A DNA stretch of 64,000 bases, taken from the NCBI GenBank assembly GCA_050953425.1, contig JBMNMQ010000007.1:372001-436000 (forward strand), written 5' to 3'. Under the pieces are notes generated by a model. The model searched no databases, had not been told where the DNA came from, and saw nothing but the letters and a program-made list of their open reading frames with translations. The DNA is from RUG100 sp050953425 (lineage in GTDB: Bacteria; Bacillota; Clostridia; Peptostreptococcales; Anaerovoracaceae). The stretch's first letter is position 1; each line of letters starts with the position of its first letter. The translations under genes were made by a program, and so were the position numbers. Below, one piece after another: positions 49,323 through 58,800 of this stretch.

Positions 49323-50666
49323 ATGACTGTGGAAGTCCAAAATAATCTGGGATATACCCCTGAACAAATGAAAAAATTCACGAAGAATTCCTGGATTGTC
49401 CTATTGGGGTTTTCGATATTATATTGTTTTCTTTACTGCGGACGTCTGAATCTCAGCGCCGCCATGCCGGCCATGGCCGAACAGACCAGCTGGGATCTGC
49501 AGGATCTCGGCATCATGTCGGCGATCTTTTTCTGGACTTACGGCATGGGCCATCTATTCAACGGACGGCTCGGCGAGATCTTCGGCGTCAACAAATTCAT
49601 CGTTCTCGGCGTGATTCTCTCTGCCGTGGCCAATGTGGTACTGGGACTGCAGGAGTCGCTGGTGATTCTCTGTGTATGCTGGGGATTCAACGGCTATTTC
49701 CAGTCCATGCTCTGGTCGCCCGGCATTGCCCTGCTCTCGCAGTGGTGGCCCGGTGACAAACGAGGCTTCGCAACCGGATTTGCCAATGCCTTCTCCGGCT
49801 TCGGGCAGGTCTGTGCGACACTGTCGGTGGTCGCCGCATTTGCCATTGCGCCGGGACTCGGCTGGCGGGCAGCCTTTATCCTGCCGGTCATTCCGATGCT
49901 CATTATGGTTGTGATCTATAAGATCCTGGTGAAGGACAAGCCCAGCAAGATCGGGCTGCCCGACTACAAGGAAGACGATTCGGAACGCGCCGAAGAGGAA
50001 GCGCAGCTGCGTGCCGTGATGGCCGAAAAGGGAAAATTCTACCCGTATGCACATCTGTTCCGGCAGTGGCGGTTCGATCTCTGGCTGGTCATTATCGCCG
50101 GCTCCAGCATCGCCCGCTACGGTCTTCTGACCTGGATCCCGACCTATTATGTACAGGAATTCGATACGGATATTCAGGAAGGTCTGCTGGGTTCGGTGCT
50201 GCTGCCGCTGGGAATGGCGATCGGTACCTTTGTCGTGCCCTGGCTGACGGATAAATTCTGTCCCAATAACCGGCTGCCGGCCGTCATCATCTGTGCGGCG
50301 GTCTCCGGAGCCACGGTATTCGGTTTCATGGGCGTCGGCCCCGGTGTTTCCGCGGGTGCACTGCTGTTTACGGCGGGCTTCTTCATCTACGCCATCAACG
50401 GCATTGTCTGGGCCTATGCGACCGACGTCGGCGGCCGCGTCTTTGCCGGCACCGCAGCAGGCATTCTCGACGCGTTTGCCTACATCGGTGCTTCGGTGCA
50501 GGCGCTGGTCTTCGGCAGCGTGCTGGCGCACAGCAATAACTGGACGCTGGTCTTCACCTGCATCGTGGGCGTCTGCGCGGTGATCGTCGTGGCGGCGATT
50601 ATTGCCGGAAGCGGAATGAATAAGAATAAGACGGAAGCAGAGGCCGCAGACGGCGGCAGCAATTAA
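49323..50666 (+). CDS. MFS transporter of the organophosphate:phosphate antiporter type (second copy)
   Basis: 447 residues, 12 predicted helices. GlpT-like: YCGRLNLSAAMPAMAEQTSW, FNGYFQSMLWSPGIALLSQW, SIARYGLLTWIPTYYVQEFD and LLPLGMAIGTFVVPWL. A central cytoplasmic loop is charged (KEDDSERAEEEAQLRAVMAE). Its place between phnX and phnW makes a phosphonate such as 2-aminoethylphosphonate the likely substrate, in place of the common PhnCDE-type ABC importer. AAAGGAGGG precedes the ATG. Confidence 0.87.
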   Translation: MTVEVQNNLGYTPEQMKKFTKNSWIVLLGFSILYCFLYCGRLNLSAAMPAMAEQTSWDLQDLGIMSAIFFWTYGMGHLFNGRLGEIFGVNKFIVLGVILSAVANVVLGLQESLVILCVCWGFNGYFQSMLWSPGIALLSQWWPGDKRGFATGFANAFSGFGQVCATLSVVAAFAIAPGLGWRAAFILPVIPMLIMVVIYKILVKDKPSKIGLPDYKEDDSERAEEEAQLRAVMAEKGKFYPYAHLFRQWRFDLWLVIIAGSSIARYGLLTWIPTYYVQEFDTDIQEGLLGSVLLPLGMAIGTFVVPWLTDKFCPNNRLPAVIICAAVSGATVFGFMGVGPGVSAGALLFTAGFFIYAINGIVWAYATDVGGRVFAGTAAGILDAFAYIGASVQALVFGSVLAHSNNWTLVFTCIVGVCAVIVVAAIIAGSGMNKNKTEAEAADGGSN

Positions 50667-50753
50667 GAAAAGGCAGCCGATGCGCCGCAGCCGCAGCCGT
50701 CGGCGCGGCTGCGGCAAACCGGTTCGCCGCATCTATCGCAAAGGAGGAGAACC

Positions 50754-51896
50754 ATGAATTATCCGAAAGTAAAACGCAATGTGCTGCTGAATCCGGGTCC
50801 GGCAACGACAACGGATACAGTAAAATATGCACAGGTGGTGCCCGATATCTGTCCGCGGGAAAAAGAATTCGGCAAGATCATGAAGGACATGGGTGAAGAC
50901 CTGGTCAAGATCGCGCATGGCGATCTGAACAAATACACGGCGGTCCTGTTCACCGGATCCGGCACCATCAACATCGATTCCACCGTCAGTTCGCTGGTCC
51001 CGGAAGGCAAGAAAATTCTCATCGTCGACAACGGCGCCTATTCGGGTCGGGCGGCCGAGGTCGCGCAGTACTATCACATGGATTACATCGACCTCAAGCT
51101 GCCGATCACCGAGCCGGCGGATGTCAGCAAGGTGGAGGAGGCACTGCGCGCCGCGCAGGGCGAGGTGGCCGTGGTCTACTGCTGCCATCATGAAACCGGC
51201 ACAGGTGTTCTGAATCCGATCCGCGAAATCGGTGCGGCGGCACACAAGTACAACTGCACGATGGTGGTCGATACGACATCCACCTATGCCATGATCCCGA
51301 TCGATATGGATCGCGATAATCTGGACTTTATCATGGCTTCGGCGCAGAAGGGGCTGATGTCGATGACCGGGCTCTCCTTTGTCATCGGCAATACCGCCAA
51401 GATCGAGGAATCAAAGAATTTCCCGACGCGGTCGTACTACACGAACCTGTACATGCAGTATCATTTCATCAAGGAGAAGGGCGAGATGCACTTCACCCCG
51501 CCGGTACAGACGGTGTACGCGACCCGGCAGGCCATCAAGGAGTACTGGGAAGTCGGCGAGCAGGCCAAATGGGAACGGCATCAGTCGCTGTGGGAGGCCA
51601 TCTATGTCGGCCTTGACAAGCTCGGCTTCCGGACCATCATCCCCCGGGAACAGCAGTCGCGGCTGGTTGTTTCCGTCCTGTATCCGGATGATCCCAATTT
51701 CAACTACGAGCAGATCCATGATTACTGCTACGAACGCGGGTTCATCATCTATCCCGGCAAGGTGGCCGATCTGCCGACGTTCCGGCTCTGCTGCCTCGGT
51801 ACGATCGTGCCCAAGGACATCGAAGATTTCTTCGTCGTTCTGGAAGAGGCGCTGCGCAAATACAATGTGCAGATTCCCTGCCGGTACAACGACTGA
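50754..51896 (+). CDS. phnW: 2-aminoethylphosphonate--pyruvate transaminase
   Basis: 380 residues, class V aminotransferase fold. Start LLNPGPATTTDTVKYAQVVP, then DICPREKEFG, which is characteristic of PhnW. Gly/Ser-rich TGSGT, VVDTTSTYA and the PLP lysine K199 in ASAQKGLMSMTG follow. Converts 2-aminoethylphosphonate plus pyruvate to phosphonoacetaldehyde plus alanine, the substrate for PhnX. AAAGGAGGAG precedes the ATG. An 87-nt gap to the MFS gene contains a strong CCGCAGCCG/CGGCTGCGG hairpin without a T tract. Confidence 0.92.
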   Translation: MNYPKVKRNVLLNPGPATTTDTVKYAQVVPDICPREKEFGKIMKDMGEDLVKIAHGDLNKYTAVLFTGSGTINIDSTVSSLVPEGKKILIVDNGAYSGRAAEVAQYYHMDYIDLKLPITEPADVSKVEEALRAAQGEVAVVYCCHHETGTGVLNPIREIGAAAHKYNCTMVVDTTSTYAMIPIDMDRDNLDFIMASAQKGLMSMTGLSFVIGNTAKIEESKNFPTRSYYTNLYMQYHFIKEKGEMHFTPPVQTVYATRQAIKEYWEVGEQAKWERHQSLWEAIYVGLDKLGFRTIIPREQQSRLVVSVLYPDDPNFNYEQIHDYCYERGFIIYPGKVADLPTFRLCCLGTIVPKDIEDFFVVLEEALRKYNVQIPCRYND

Positions 51897-51997
51897 CAGT
51901 TTCCCTGACGGGCAGGGTGACAGAAAAAATCGGAGAGCCTTCCGCAAGTAGGATGCATACTGCAGTAAAAGCAAACGACGGCTCCTCTGAATAAACG

Positions 51998-52023
51998 GTA
52001 TGCCGCGCAGCTGCGCGGCATAC
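51998..52023. terminator. Perfect 26-nt palindrome between phnW and the response regulator
   Basis: Arms GTATGCCGCGCAG / CTGCGCGGCATAC meet without a spacer. Genes converge here. On the minus strand it is followed by CGTTTATT, a weak T tract, so it may end the regulator transcript, and it could stop both. Confidence 0.5.
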
Positions 52024-52085
52024 TGCATAGGGGGAGGCCATGAAAGGGAGGAGTCAGCGGGTCCGTGCCGCCCACGGACCCGTAC

Positions 52086-52784
52086 TCATTTGACCAGCTT
52101 GTAGCCGACCCCGCGGACGGTTTTAATATAGGTATTTGCGGGACTGCCGAGCTTTTTGCGGATGTTGCTGATGTGCACCATGATCGTCCGCACATCTTCG
52201 TCTTCCTCGGCATCGCGCCACAGGGCGTGAAAGAGCTGCCGTGCGGTAAAGACCCGATTGGGTTCGCGCGCCATGATCAGGAGCAGGTCGAACTCTGTCG
52301 CCGTCAGACGAATTTCCCGACCGGCAGCCGACACGGTTCGTTCGGCCGGGTGAATGCTGAGATCGCCGGCCCGGATGGTTTCCCGTGCGGCATCGGCCGG
52401 CTCCCCGCGGCCGCTGAGATTGCTGCGGCGCAGATGTGCCTTGACGCGGGCGACCAGTTCGGCCGGGCTGAACGGCTTGGTGATGTAGTCATCTCCGCCG
52501 ATGGTCAGCCCCAGCACCTTATCCATTTCCTGATCCTTGCAGCTGACGAAGAGAATAGGCGCCGTGCTGAATTCACGGATCTGACCGCAGACCTCGATGC
52601 CGCTGAGACCGGGCATGACAACGTCCAGCAGGATCAGATCGGGGTTTTCCGTGCGCACCAGATCCGCTGCCTTGCTGCTGTCCGTGGTCCAGACAATCTG
52701 ATAGCCTTCACGGGACAGAATCATGCGGATCAGCTGAATGATTTCCATTTCATTGTCGACAATGAGAATTTTATCCTTGGCCAT
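52086..52784 (-). CDS. OmpR/PhoB-family response regulator
   Basis: 232 residues. Receiver domain: acidic pocket VDNEMEI (Asn where Asp is common), phospho-acceptor Asp in LILLDVVMPGLSG, the Ser switch residue in ILFVSC and Lys in ITKPFSP. C-terminal winged helix: EIRLTATEFDLLLIMAREPN, VRTIMVHISNIRKKL and YIKTVRGVGYKL. This class binds tandem direct repeats, which fits the repeats before phnX. GGAGGAGATCC precedes the ATG. It faces phnW convergently and lies apart from its likely kinase partner. Confidence 0.93.
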   Translation of the reverse strand: MAKDKILIVDNEMEIIQLIRMILSREGYQIVWTTDSSKAADLVRTENPDLILLDVVMPGLSGIEVCGQIREFSTAPILFVSCKDQEMDKVLGLTIGGDDYITKPFSPAELVARVKAHLRRSNLSGRGEPADAARETIRAGDLSIHPAERTVSAAGREIRLTATEFDLLLIMAREPNRVFTARQLFHALWRDAEEDEDVRTIMVHISNIRKKLGSPANTYIKTVRGVGYKLVK

Positions 52785-52849
52785 GGATCTCCTCCGGCAC
52801 CGGCTGCGGCAGTGCGCTCTGCTTCCGTTGACAGTGTTCTTCTATTTCC

Positions 52850-52877
52850 ATTATAACGATTTGCGGGCAGATGAAAA
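52850..52877 (-). promoter_or_regulatory. Promoter of the response regulator
   Basis: On the minus strand: TTTTCA, 16-nt spacer, TATAAT, about 65 nt before the start. Confidence 0.55.
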
Positions 52878-52991
52878 GCAGAACCTGTCCTGTGCCGCGA
52901 ATAACCGTCCCGGCCGCTTCGCGGCCGGCAGCATGACGGGAGTCGGCGATGCCGGGCAGCCGTCCCGCCGACATTTGCGGCGGCAGTATTT

Positions 52992-53002
52992 CATGGTATG
53001 AT
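52992..53002 (+). promoter_or_regulatory. Extended -10 before the HD gene
   Basis: CATGGTATGAT: an extended TG plus TATGAT, 96 nt upstream of the HD start. No good -35. Confidence 0.4.
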
Positions 53003-53097
53003 AAGAGAAGCCCGGCGGCAGGCGGCGGTTCTGCCGCGCCGCCGCGGCGGCCGCATGCAGGGCGGTGAAGATTCTGCCGCAGGGCAAAGGAGGATCA

Positions 53098-53589
53098 ATG
53101 AAGAAAATACTGAGGCTGCAGAGTGCGCTGCTGAAAGAAGTCGATAAATACGAAAAAATCGTACCGCAGGAAGAAAGGGATCATTTTATCGACTGGGAGA
53201 GGATTCATCTGGTCAGCTGTGCCAAGATCGGCTATCAGCTGGCGGAAAAGAGGGGGCTGGATCCGATTCTGGCGGCCTGTGCCTGTTCCTGCCACGATTA
53301 CGGTCGCATTATCACCGGCAGGCAGAAAGACCATGCCGAGGCCGGCTATCTGCCGGTGCAGGCGTTTCTCCGGAAGACCGGGCTCCTGCAGGAAGAGGAA
53401 GTGCAGGAAATCGCGCTGGCTGTAAAGAACCACAGCCGCAAGAATGAGGTCGGCACCCCGCTGGAAGAGCTGGTCAAGGACGCGGATGTGATCGATTTCT
53501 ATCAGTACGGGTTTATCACCGTGAACGAAGGGCAGGAAAAGCGGCTGGCCCGGTATCTGCGGGAGCGGGAGCAGGGTGCGGTTCGCTGA
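53098..53589 (+). CDS. HD-domain protein, small
   Basis: 163 residues. An HD metal-binding pattern is visible: His in IHLVSCAKIG, His-Asp in CSCHDYGRI, His in QKDHAEAGYLPV, NHSRK, and Asp in VKDADVIDFYQYG. Such proteins are usually phosphohydrolases. PhnZ, an oxygen-dependent phosphonate-cleaving HD enzyme, is a distant thought given the neighbourhood, but its diagnostic features are not seen and an anaerobe would hardly use it. The start at 53098 follows AAAGGAGGATCA. It is followed after 54 nt by phnA. Confidence 0.75.
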   Translation: MKKILRLQSALLKEVDKYEKIVPQEERDHFIDWERIHLVSCAKIGYQLAEKRGLDPILAACACSCHDYGRIITGRQKDHAEAGYLPVQAFLRKTGLLQEEEVQEIALAVKNHSRKNEVGTPLEELVKDADVIDFYQYGFITVNEGQEKRLARYLREREQGAVR

Positions 53590-53643
53590 TGCGCCGCGGC
53601 GGAGGATCCGCTCCGCACTATTTCGGAAGGAGAGCGATTCACC

Positions 53644-54753
53644 ATGGAGAAGGTTCTGATTCTCGTCATCGACGGCTGTGCGCCGGCCTATCTGACACCG
53701 GAGACGGCGCCGGAGATCTTCCGCCTGACCGCGGCAGAGGGATTTTTCAAGACCGTGCAGGGTGCCATGCCGTCCGTGACCAATGTCAATCACGCCTGCA
53801 TTTTGTCCGGACAGCAGCCGAATGTCACGAAGATTACCGGAAATTACTACTACGACCCGCAGACCGGCGAGGAAGGCTTTATTGAAGAACGCGGCCGCAT
53901 GAAGGCGGAAACCATTCTGCAGCATTACCGCAGCAACGGCGGCACCACGGCGCTGCTGACCGTCAAGGGCAAAATTCTCGGCGTTTACGGCGACGGCGCA
54001 GACATCGGCATCAGCGTGCAGACACCGGATGCGGAGCTTCTGCGGCATTACGGACTGCCGCAGCCGCCCGCTGTCGCCAGCGCCGCGGCGACACCCTGGA
54101 TTCTCGATGCCGCCGGGGCCTGCATCGAGACGGATGATCCGGATTTCGTCTACTGTACGACGAATGACTATATCTTTCACCACTATGCGCCCGGTACGGC
54201 AGAGGCACGCGCGCAGATCAAGGCCATTGATGAGAGAATCGCCCGCATCGCCGCGGAGGATCCGGCGCGGCAGATCTATCTTACGGCCGATCACGGCATG
54301 AACCAGAAGACACGCATTGTGGACTTTCGGCGCGTGGCCCGGGAGGCCGGATTCGAGATTTACTGCCTGCTGCCTCTCAAGGATCGCTATATCGAGAACC
54401 ATCTCTACCAGGAGAGCGGCATGGCCTATCTGTTCGTGAAGCACAGAGAGCAGCTGGCCGCGCTGCGGACGTTTGCCGAAGCGCAGCCGTATGTCGAAAG
54501 CGTGATGACGCCGGCGGAGGCGGCGCGGGCCTTTCATCTGCCGGCCGATCAGATCGGTGATCTCGTGCTGCTCGCGACCGGGGACAGCGCCTTCGGCGAA
54601 TGCGGGGAGCCGATCGTGGCAACGCAGGAATCCCGCAGCCACGGCTCACTCCATGAACGGGAAGTGCCGCTGGCCGCCGTCCGGCCGCAGCAGCCGGCGG
54701 AGGCGTACCGCTTTTCCGGCGATATCGTAAAGTATTTGCTGCAGCAGAAATGA
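53644..54753 (+). CDS. phnA: Phosphonoacetate hydrolase-like enzyme, alkaline phosphatase superfamily
   Basis: 369 residues. Zinc ligands and nucleophile in family order: Asp10 (LVIDGCAP), Thr46 (PSVTNVNHA, nucleophile), then DYIFHHYAPG, LTADHGMN and SHGSLHE. The segments GNYYYDPQTGEE, LPADQIGDLVLLATGD and ESRSHGS match PhnA more specifically than general nucleotide pyrophosphatases. PhnA splits phosphonoacetate into acetate and phosphate. It is somewhat shorter than characterised members (about 410). GGAAGGAGAG is upstream; the stop overlaps the sirtuin region. Confidence 0.85.
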   Translation: MEKVLILVIDGCAPAYLTPETAPEIFRLTAAEGFFKTVQGAMPSVTNVNHACILSGQQPNVTKITGNYYYDPQTGEEGFIEERGRMKAETILQHYRSNGGTTALLTVKGKILGVYGDGADIGISVQTPDAELLRHYGLPQPPAVASAAATPWILDAAGACIETDDPDFVYCTTNDYIFHHYAPGTAEARAQIKAIDERIARIAAEDPARQIYLTADHGMNQKTRIVDFRRVAREAGFEIYCLLPLKDRYIENHLYQESGMAYLFVKHREQLAALRTFAEAQPYVESVMTPAEAARAFHLPADQIGDLVLLATGDSAFGECGEPIVATQESRSHGSLHEREVPLAAVRPQQPAEAYRFSGDIVKYLLQQK

Positions 54754-54761
54754 GGATAGCC

Positions 54762-55505
54762 ATGATGTATCAGGAATTGACAAAGATCATCAAAGACAGC
54801 AGCCGCCTGGTCTTTTTCGGCGGCGCCGGTGTTTCCACGGAAAGCGGCCTGGCCGATTTTCGTTCCGGCAGCGGTTTGTACGCGCGGCAGAGGGCCTTCG
54901 GCGTTTCCGGAGAGGATATGCTCTCGCGCAGCTTCTTTGAGCACGAACCGGAGCGCTTTTTCGCCTTTTACAAAGCGGAGCTGGTGCATCCGGATGTGCA
55001 GCCCAACGAAGCGCATTATGCCCTCGCCCGCCTGGAGCGGCTGGGTCTCCTCAAGACGGTGATCACGCAGAATATCGACGGCCTGCATCAGAAGGCCGGC
55101 AGCAGGGAAGTCTGCGAACTGCATGGATCGATTTACCGCAATTACTGCGTGCACTGCGGCACCGCCTATGATCTGGACTATGTGATGGACAGCGGCAACT
55201 GCGAAGGCAGCGTGCCGCGATGCCGTTCCTGCGGACAGATCGTCAGGCCGGATATCGTCCTCTATGAGGAAGAACTGCAGAAGGAGGTGCTGGCCGAGGC
55301 CGAACAGGCTGTGGAGGCGGCCGATACGCTGCTGGTCGGCGGCACTTCCCTGGCCGTGCAGCCCGCGGCCGGCCTGCTCGATCACTTTCACGGCCGGTGT
55401 CTCGTGCTGATCAACCGCGACCGCACCCCCTATGATGAGCGGGCCGACCTGGTGATCCATGACCGGATCGGCCGGGTTCTGGCGGCCGCGACGGAGTGGA
55501 TCTGA
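54762..55505 (+). CDS. cobB: NAD-dependent protein deacylase, sirtuin family
   Basis: 247 residues. FFGGAGVSTESGLADFRS (NAD-binding loop), ITQNIDGLH, catalytic His in ELHGS, a four-Cys zinc ribbon (CVHC and CRSC) and VGGTSLAVQPAAG. Removes acyl groups from lysines, using NAD. The start at 54762 is chosen for GAGG 6 nt upstream; an in-frame ATG at 54750 lies inside the phnA stop. Close packing suggests one operon HD-phnA-sirtuin. The gene symbol is by family only. Confidence 0.92.
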   Translation: MMYQELTKIIKDSSRLVFFGGAGVSTESGLADFRSGSGLYARQRAFGVSGEDMLSRSFFEHEPERFFAFYKAELVHPDVQPNEAHYALARLERLGLLKTVITQNIDGLHQKAGSREVCELHGSIYRNYCVHCGTAYDLDYVMDSGNCEGSVPRCRSCGQIVRPDIVLYEEELQKEVLAEAEQAVEAADTLLVGGTSLAVQPAAGLLDHFHGRCLVLINRDRTPYDERADLVIHDRIGRVLAAATEWI

Positions 55506-55597
55506 CCGGACCCGTCCGCAGATGCGCGGCGTTGTGCTGACGCCGGGATTTTGTGAGATGTTTTCCCTTTCCCCCCGGCACTTTTCCGGCAGCAGTC

Positions 55598-55696
55598 GGA
55601 GAGGTGCCGGTTTCAGCTGCCGCGGTCATCGGAGAGGTGCCGGTTTCAGCTGCCGCGGTCATCGGAGAGGTGCCGGTTTCTGCTGCCGCGGCATTG
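55598..55696 (+). repeat. 33-nt tandem repeat, three copies
   Basis: The unit begins GGAGAGGTGCCGGTTTC and recurs at 55598, 55631 and 55664. The first two are identical and the third diverges after 17 nt. It is noncoding, between the sirtuin gene and the pyc promoter. The rest of this 300-nt gap before 55690 holds nothing recognised. Confidence 0.9.
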
Positions 55697-55722
55697 CAAA
55701 TGGCTGCGGCTTGTAGTACAAT
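55694..55722 (+). promoter_or_regulatory. Promoter of pyc
   Basis: TTGCAA, 17-nt spacer, TACAAT. An operator-like dyad starts 6 nt further downstream. Confidence 0.7.
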
Positions 55723-55727
55723 TTAAG

Positions 55728-55751
55728 ACAATGTCGTCTCGACGACATTGT
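55728..55751. promoter_or_regulatory. Perfect inverted repeat at the pyc transcription start
   Basis: Arms ACAATGTCGT and ACGACATTGT around CTCG, at about +1 to +24 of the predicted transcript. Either a repressor operator or a 5'-terminal RNA hairpin. Confidence 0.65.
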
Positions 55752-55807
55752 ATACAGTGTACCAGCAGAAAACCACGGCAAGGGAGCCGACAACAAGGGA
55801 GTTGAAA

Positions 55808-58800
55808 ATGGGAGAGATCAAAAATTTCAAAACGCGTACTGGTGGCGAACCGCGGGGAGATCGCCATCCGCATCTTCCGGGCCTGCAGCGAGCTGGGGAT
55901 CCGGACGGTTGCGATTTATTCCGAAGAAGATAAAAAGGCGCTGTTCCGCACCAAAGCGGATGAGTCCTATCAGATCGGCAAGGGCAAGGCGCCCGTGGCC
56001 GCCTATCTGGGCATCGATGAAATCATCAACCTGGCCAAGGCCAAGGGTGTCGATGCGATTCACCCCGGCTATGGATTTCTGTCCGAAAACGAGCACTTTG
56101 CCGAGTCCTGCGAAGCGGCCGGCATTGAGTTCATCGGTCCGACTTCGGAGATGATGAACCGCCTCGGCGACAAGATCCAGTCCAAGCTGGTGGCGGCGGA
56201 AGTCGGCGTGCCGACCATCCCGGGCGTGGACGCGGCGATCCGTACCGAGGACGAGGCGGTCGAATACGCCGATCAGATCGGCTATCCGGTCATCCTCAAG
56301 GCGGCGGCCGGCGGCGGCGGCCGCGGCATGCGCGTGGTGCGCAGCCGTGACGAGATCGTCAAGGAATTCCGCAGCGCCCGCAGCGAAGCGGCCAAAGCGT
56401 TTGGCATTGATGATGTCTTCATCGAAAAATATTTTGAAAATCCCAAGCACATCGAGGTGCAGATTCTCGGCGACAAAGAGGGCAATATCGTGCATCTGTT
56501 TGAGCGCGACTGCTCGATCCAGCGCCGCCACCAGAAGGTGGTTGAATTCACACCGGCGCTGTGCCTGACGGAGGAACAGCGCCGCTCCATCTGCGAGGAC
56601 GCGCTGCGCATCGCCCGGCACGTTCAGTACCGCAGCGCCGGAACGGTGGAATTCCTGCTCGACGAAAAGGGCGATCACTATTTTATCGAGATGAATCCGC
56701 GCATTCAGGTGGAGCACACCGTCACCGAGCTGATCACCGGCCGGGATATCGTCCAGGCGCAGATCCTGATCGCGCAGGGCTATACACTCGATTCCGAGGA
56801 AATCGGCATCCGCAGCCAGGACGACATCACGCGCCGCGGCTATGCGATTCAGTGCCGCATTACGACGGAAGATCCGGAAAACGGCTTTGCCCCCGACACC
56901 GGCACGATCGACCAGTACCGCACCAGCTCCGGCTTCGGCATCCGCCTCGACGGCGGCAACGGCTTCACCGGTTCGGTCGTCACTCCCTACTACGATTCGC
57001 TGCTGGTCAAAGTGACGGCTTTTGCCAACACCTTTGAGAATACCCGCCGCAAAGCCATCCGCGCCCTCAAGGAGACGACGATCAAGGGCGTCAAAACGAA
57101 CATCGGCTACCTGCTCAACGTCCTCAACCACCCGACGTTTGCCGCCGGCGAATGCAATACCGGCTTCATCGGCGATCATCCGGAACTGATGAACGTCGCG
57201 CCGAGCGAGGATCGTGAGCTGAAGGTGCTGAAATACATCGGCAGCAAGGTGGTCAACGAAACCAAGGGCGTCAAGCCGCAGTTCAACGTGCCGGCATTCC
57301 CGCGCATTCCCGCCGAGCAGATCGCCGGACTGCGCGGCACCAAACAGATGCTCGATGAAAAGGGGCCGGAAAAGATGGCCCGCTGGATCCGCAACCAGCA
57401 GAAGCTGCTGATCACCGATACGACGATGCGCGATGCCCAGCAGTCGCTGCTGGCTACCCGCGTGCGCACGGTTGACATGGAGAAGATCGCGCCGGCCGTG
57501 GCGCTCTACGGACAGAATCTGTTCTCCCTTGAGATGTGGGGCGGCGCCACGTTCGATACCTCCTACCGCTTCCTCCGCGAATCGCCCTGGGAGCGTCTGG
57601 AGACGCTGCGCGAGAAGATCCCCAACATTCTTTTCCAGATGCTGATCCGCGGTTCCAATGCCGTCGGCTACAAGAACTACCCGGATAATCTGATCCGCGA
57701 ATTCGTCCGCCAGTCGGCCGAGAGCGGCATCGATCTCTTCCGCATCTTCGATTCGCTGAACTGGATCGAGGGCATGGAAGTGGCGATGGACGAGGTGCTC
57801 AAACAGGGCAAGCTCGCCGAAGCCTGCATCTGCTACACCGGCGACATCCTCGACGAACGGCGCAAGAAATATGACCTCGACTACTACGTCAATATGGCCA
57901 GAGAGCTGGAGAAGCGCGGCGCGCACATCCTCGGCATCAAGGACATGTCCGGACTGCTCAAGCCGATGGCGGCACGCAAGCTGATTTCGGCTCTGAAGGA
58001 GGAGATCGATATTCCGATCCATCTGCACACCCACGATATCAGCGGCAACGGCGTTGCCACCGTGCTGATGGCGGCGGCGGCCGGTGTCGACATCGTCGAT
58101 GCGGCTTTCAACAGCATGTCCGGACTGACTTCGCAGCCGGCGCTGAACTCGATTGTCGCCGCGATGCAGCGCAGCGACCGCGATACCGGCATCGACCCGG
58201 CGGAGATCCAGCCGATTTCCGACTACTGGTCGGATGTGCGGCCGGTCTACGCGCAGTTCGAGTCGGGTCTGCTGGCGGCCAGCGCCGAAATATACGAGTA
58301 CGAAATTCCCGGCGGCCAGTATTCCAACCTCAAGCCGCAGGTGGAGAGCTTCGGCCTCGGCCACAAGTTCGAAGAGGTCAAGAAGATGTACAAAACCGTC
58401 AATCAGATGCTCGGCGACATCGTCAAGGTAACGCCGTCGTCGAAGGCGGTCGGCGACATGGCCATCTTCATGGTGCAGAACGAAATGACGCCGGACAACA
58501 TCCTCGAAAAGGGCAAGGAAGTGGATTTCCCCGATTCGATCGTCTCCTACTTCGAGGGCATGATGGGGCAGCCGGCGGGCGGCTTCCCGAAGGATCTGCA
58601 GAAGGTTGTACTCAAGGGCAGAAAACCGATCACCTGCCGGCCCGGCAAGCTGCTCGATCCGGTGGACTTCGAGTACTATCGCAAGGGCCTGAAGAAATAC
58701 TACGGCCTCGAGGGTACCGACCAGCAGGTCATCAGCTACGCCATGTATCCGGATGTCTATGAGGACTATCTCAAGAGTCTGGAAAAGGACGGCAACTTCC

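Noticed and set aside
53098..53589. PhnZ, the oxygen-dependent phosphonate-cleaving HD enzyme
   Set aside because: Only the generic HD pattern is seen, no PhnY partner is present and the organism appears anaerobic.
55598..55696. CRISPR array
   Set aside because: The 33-nt units are contiguous with no spacers, and no cas genes are present.
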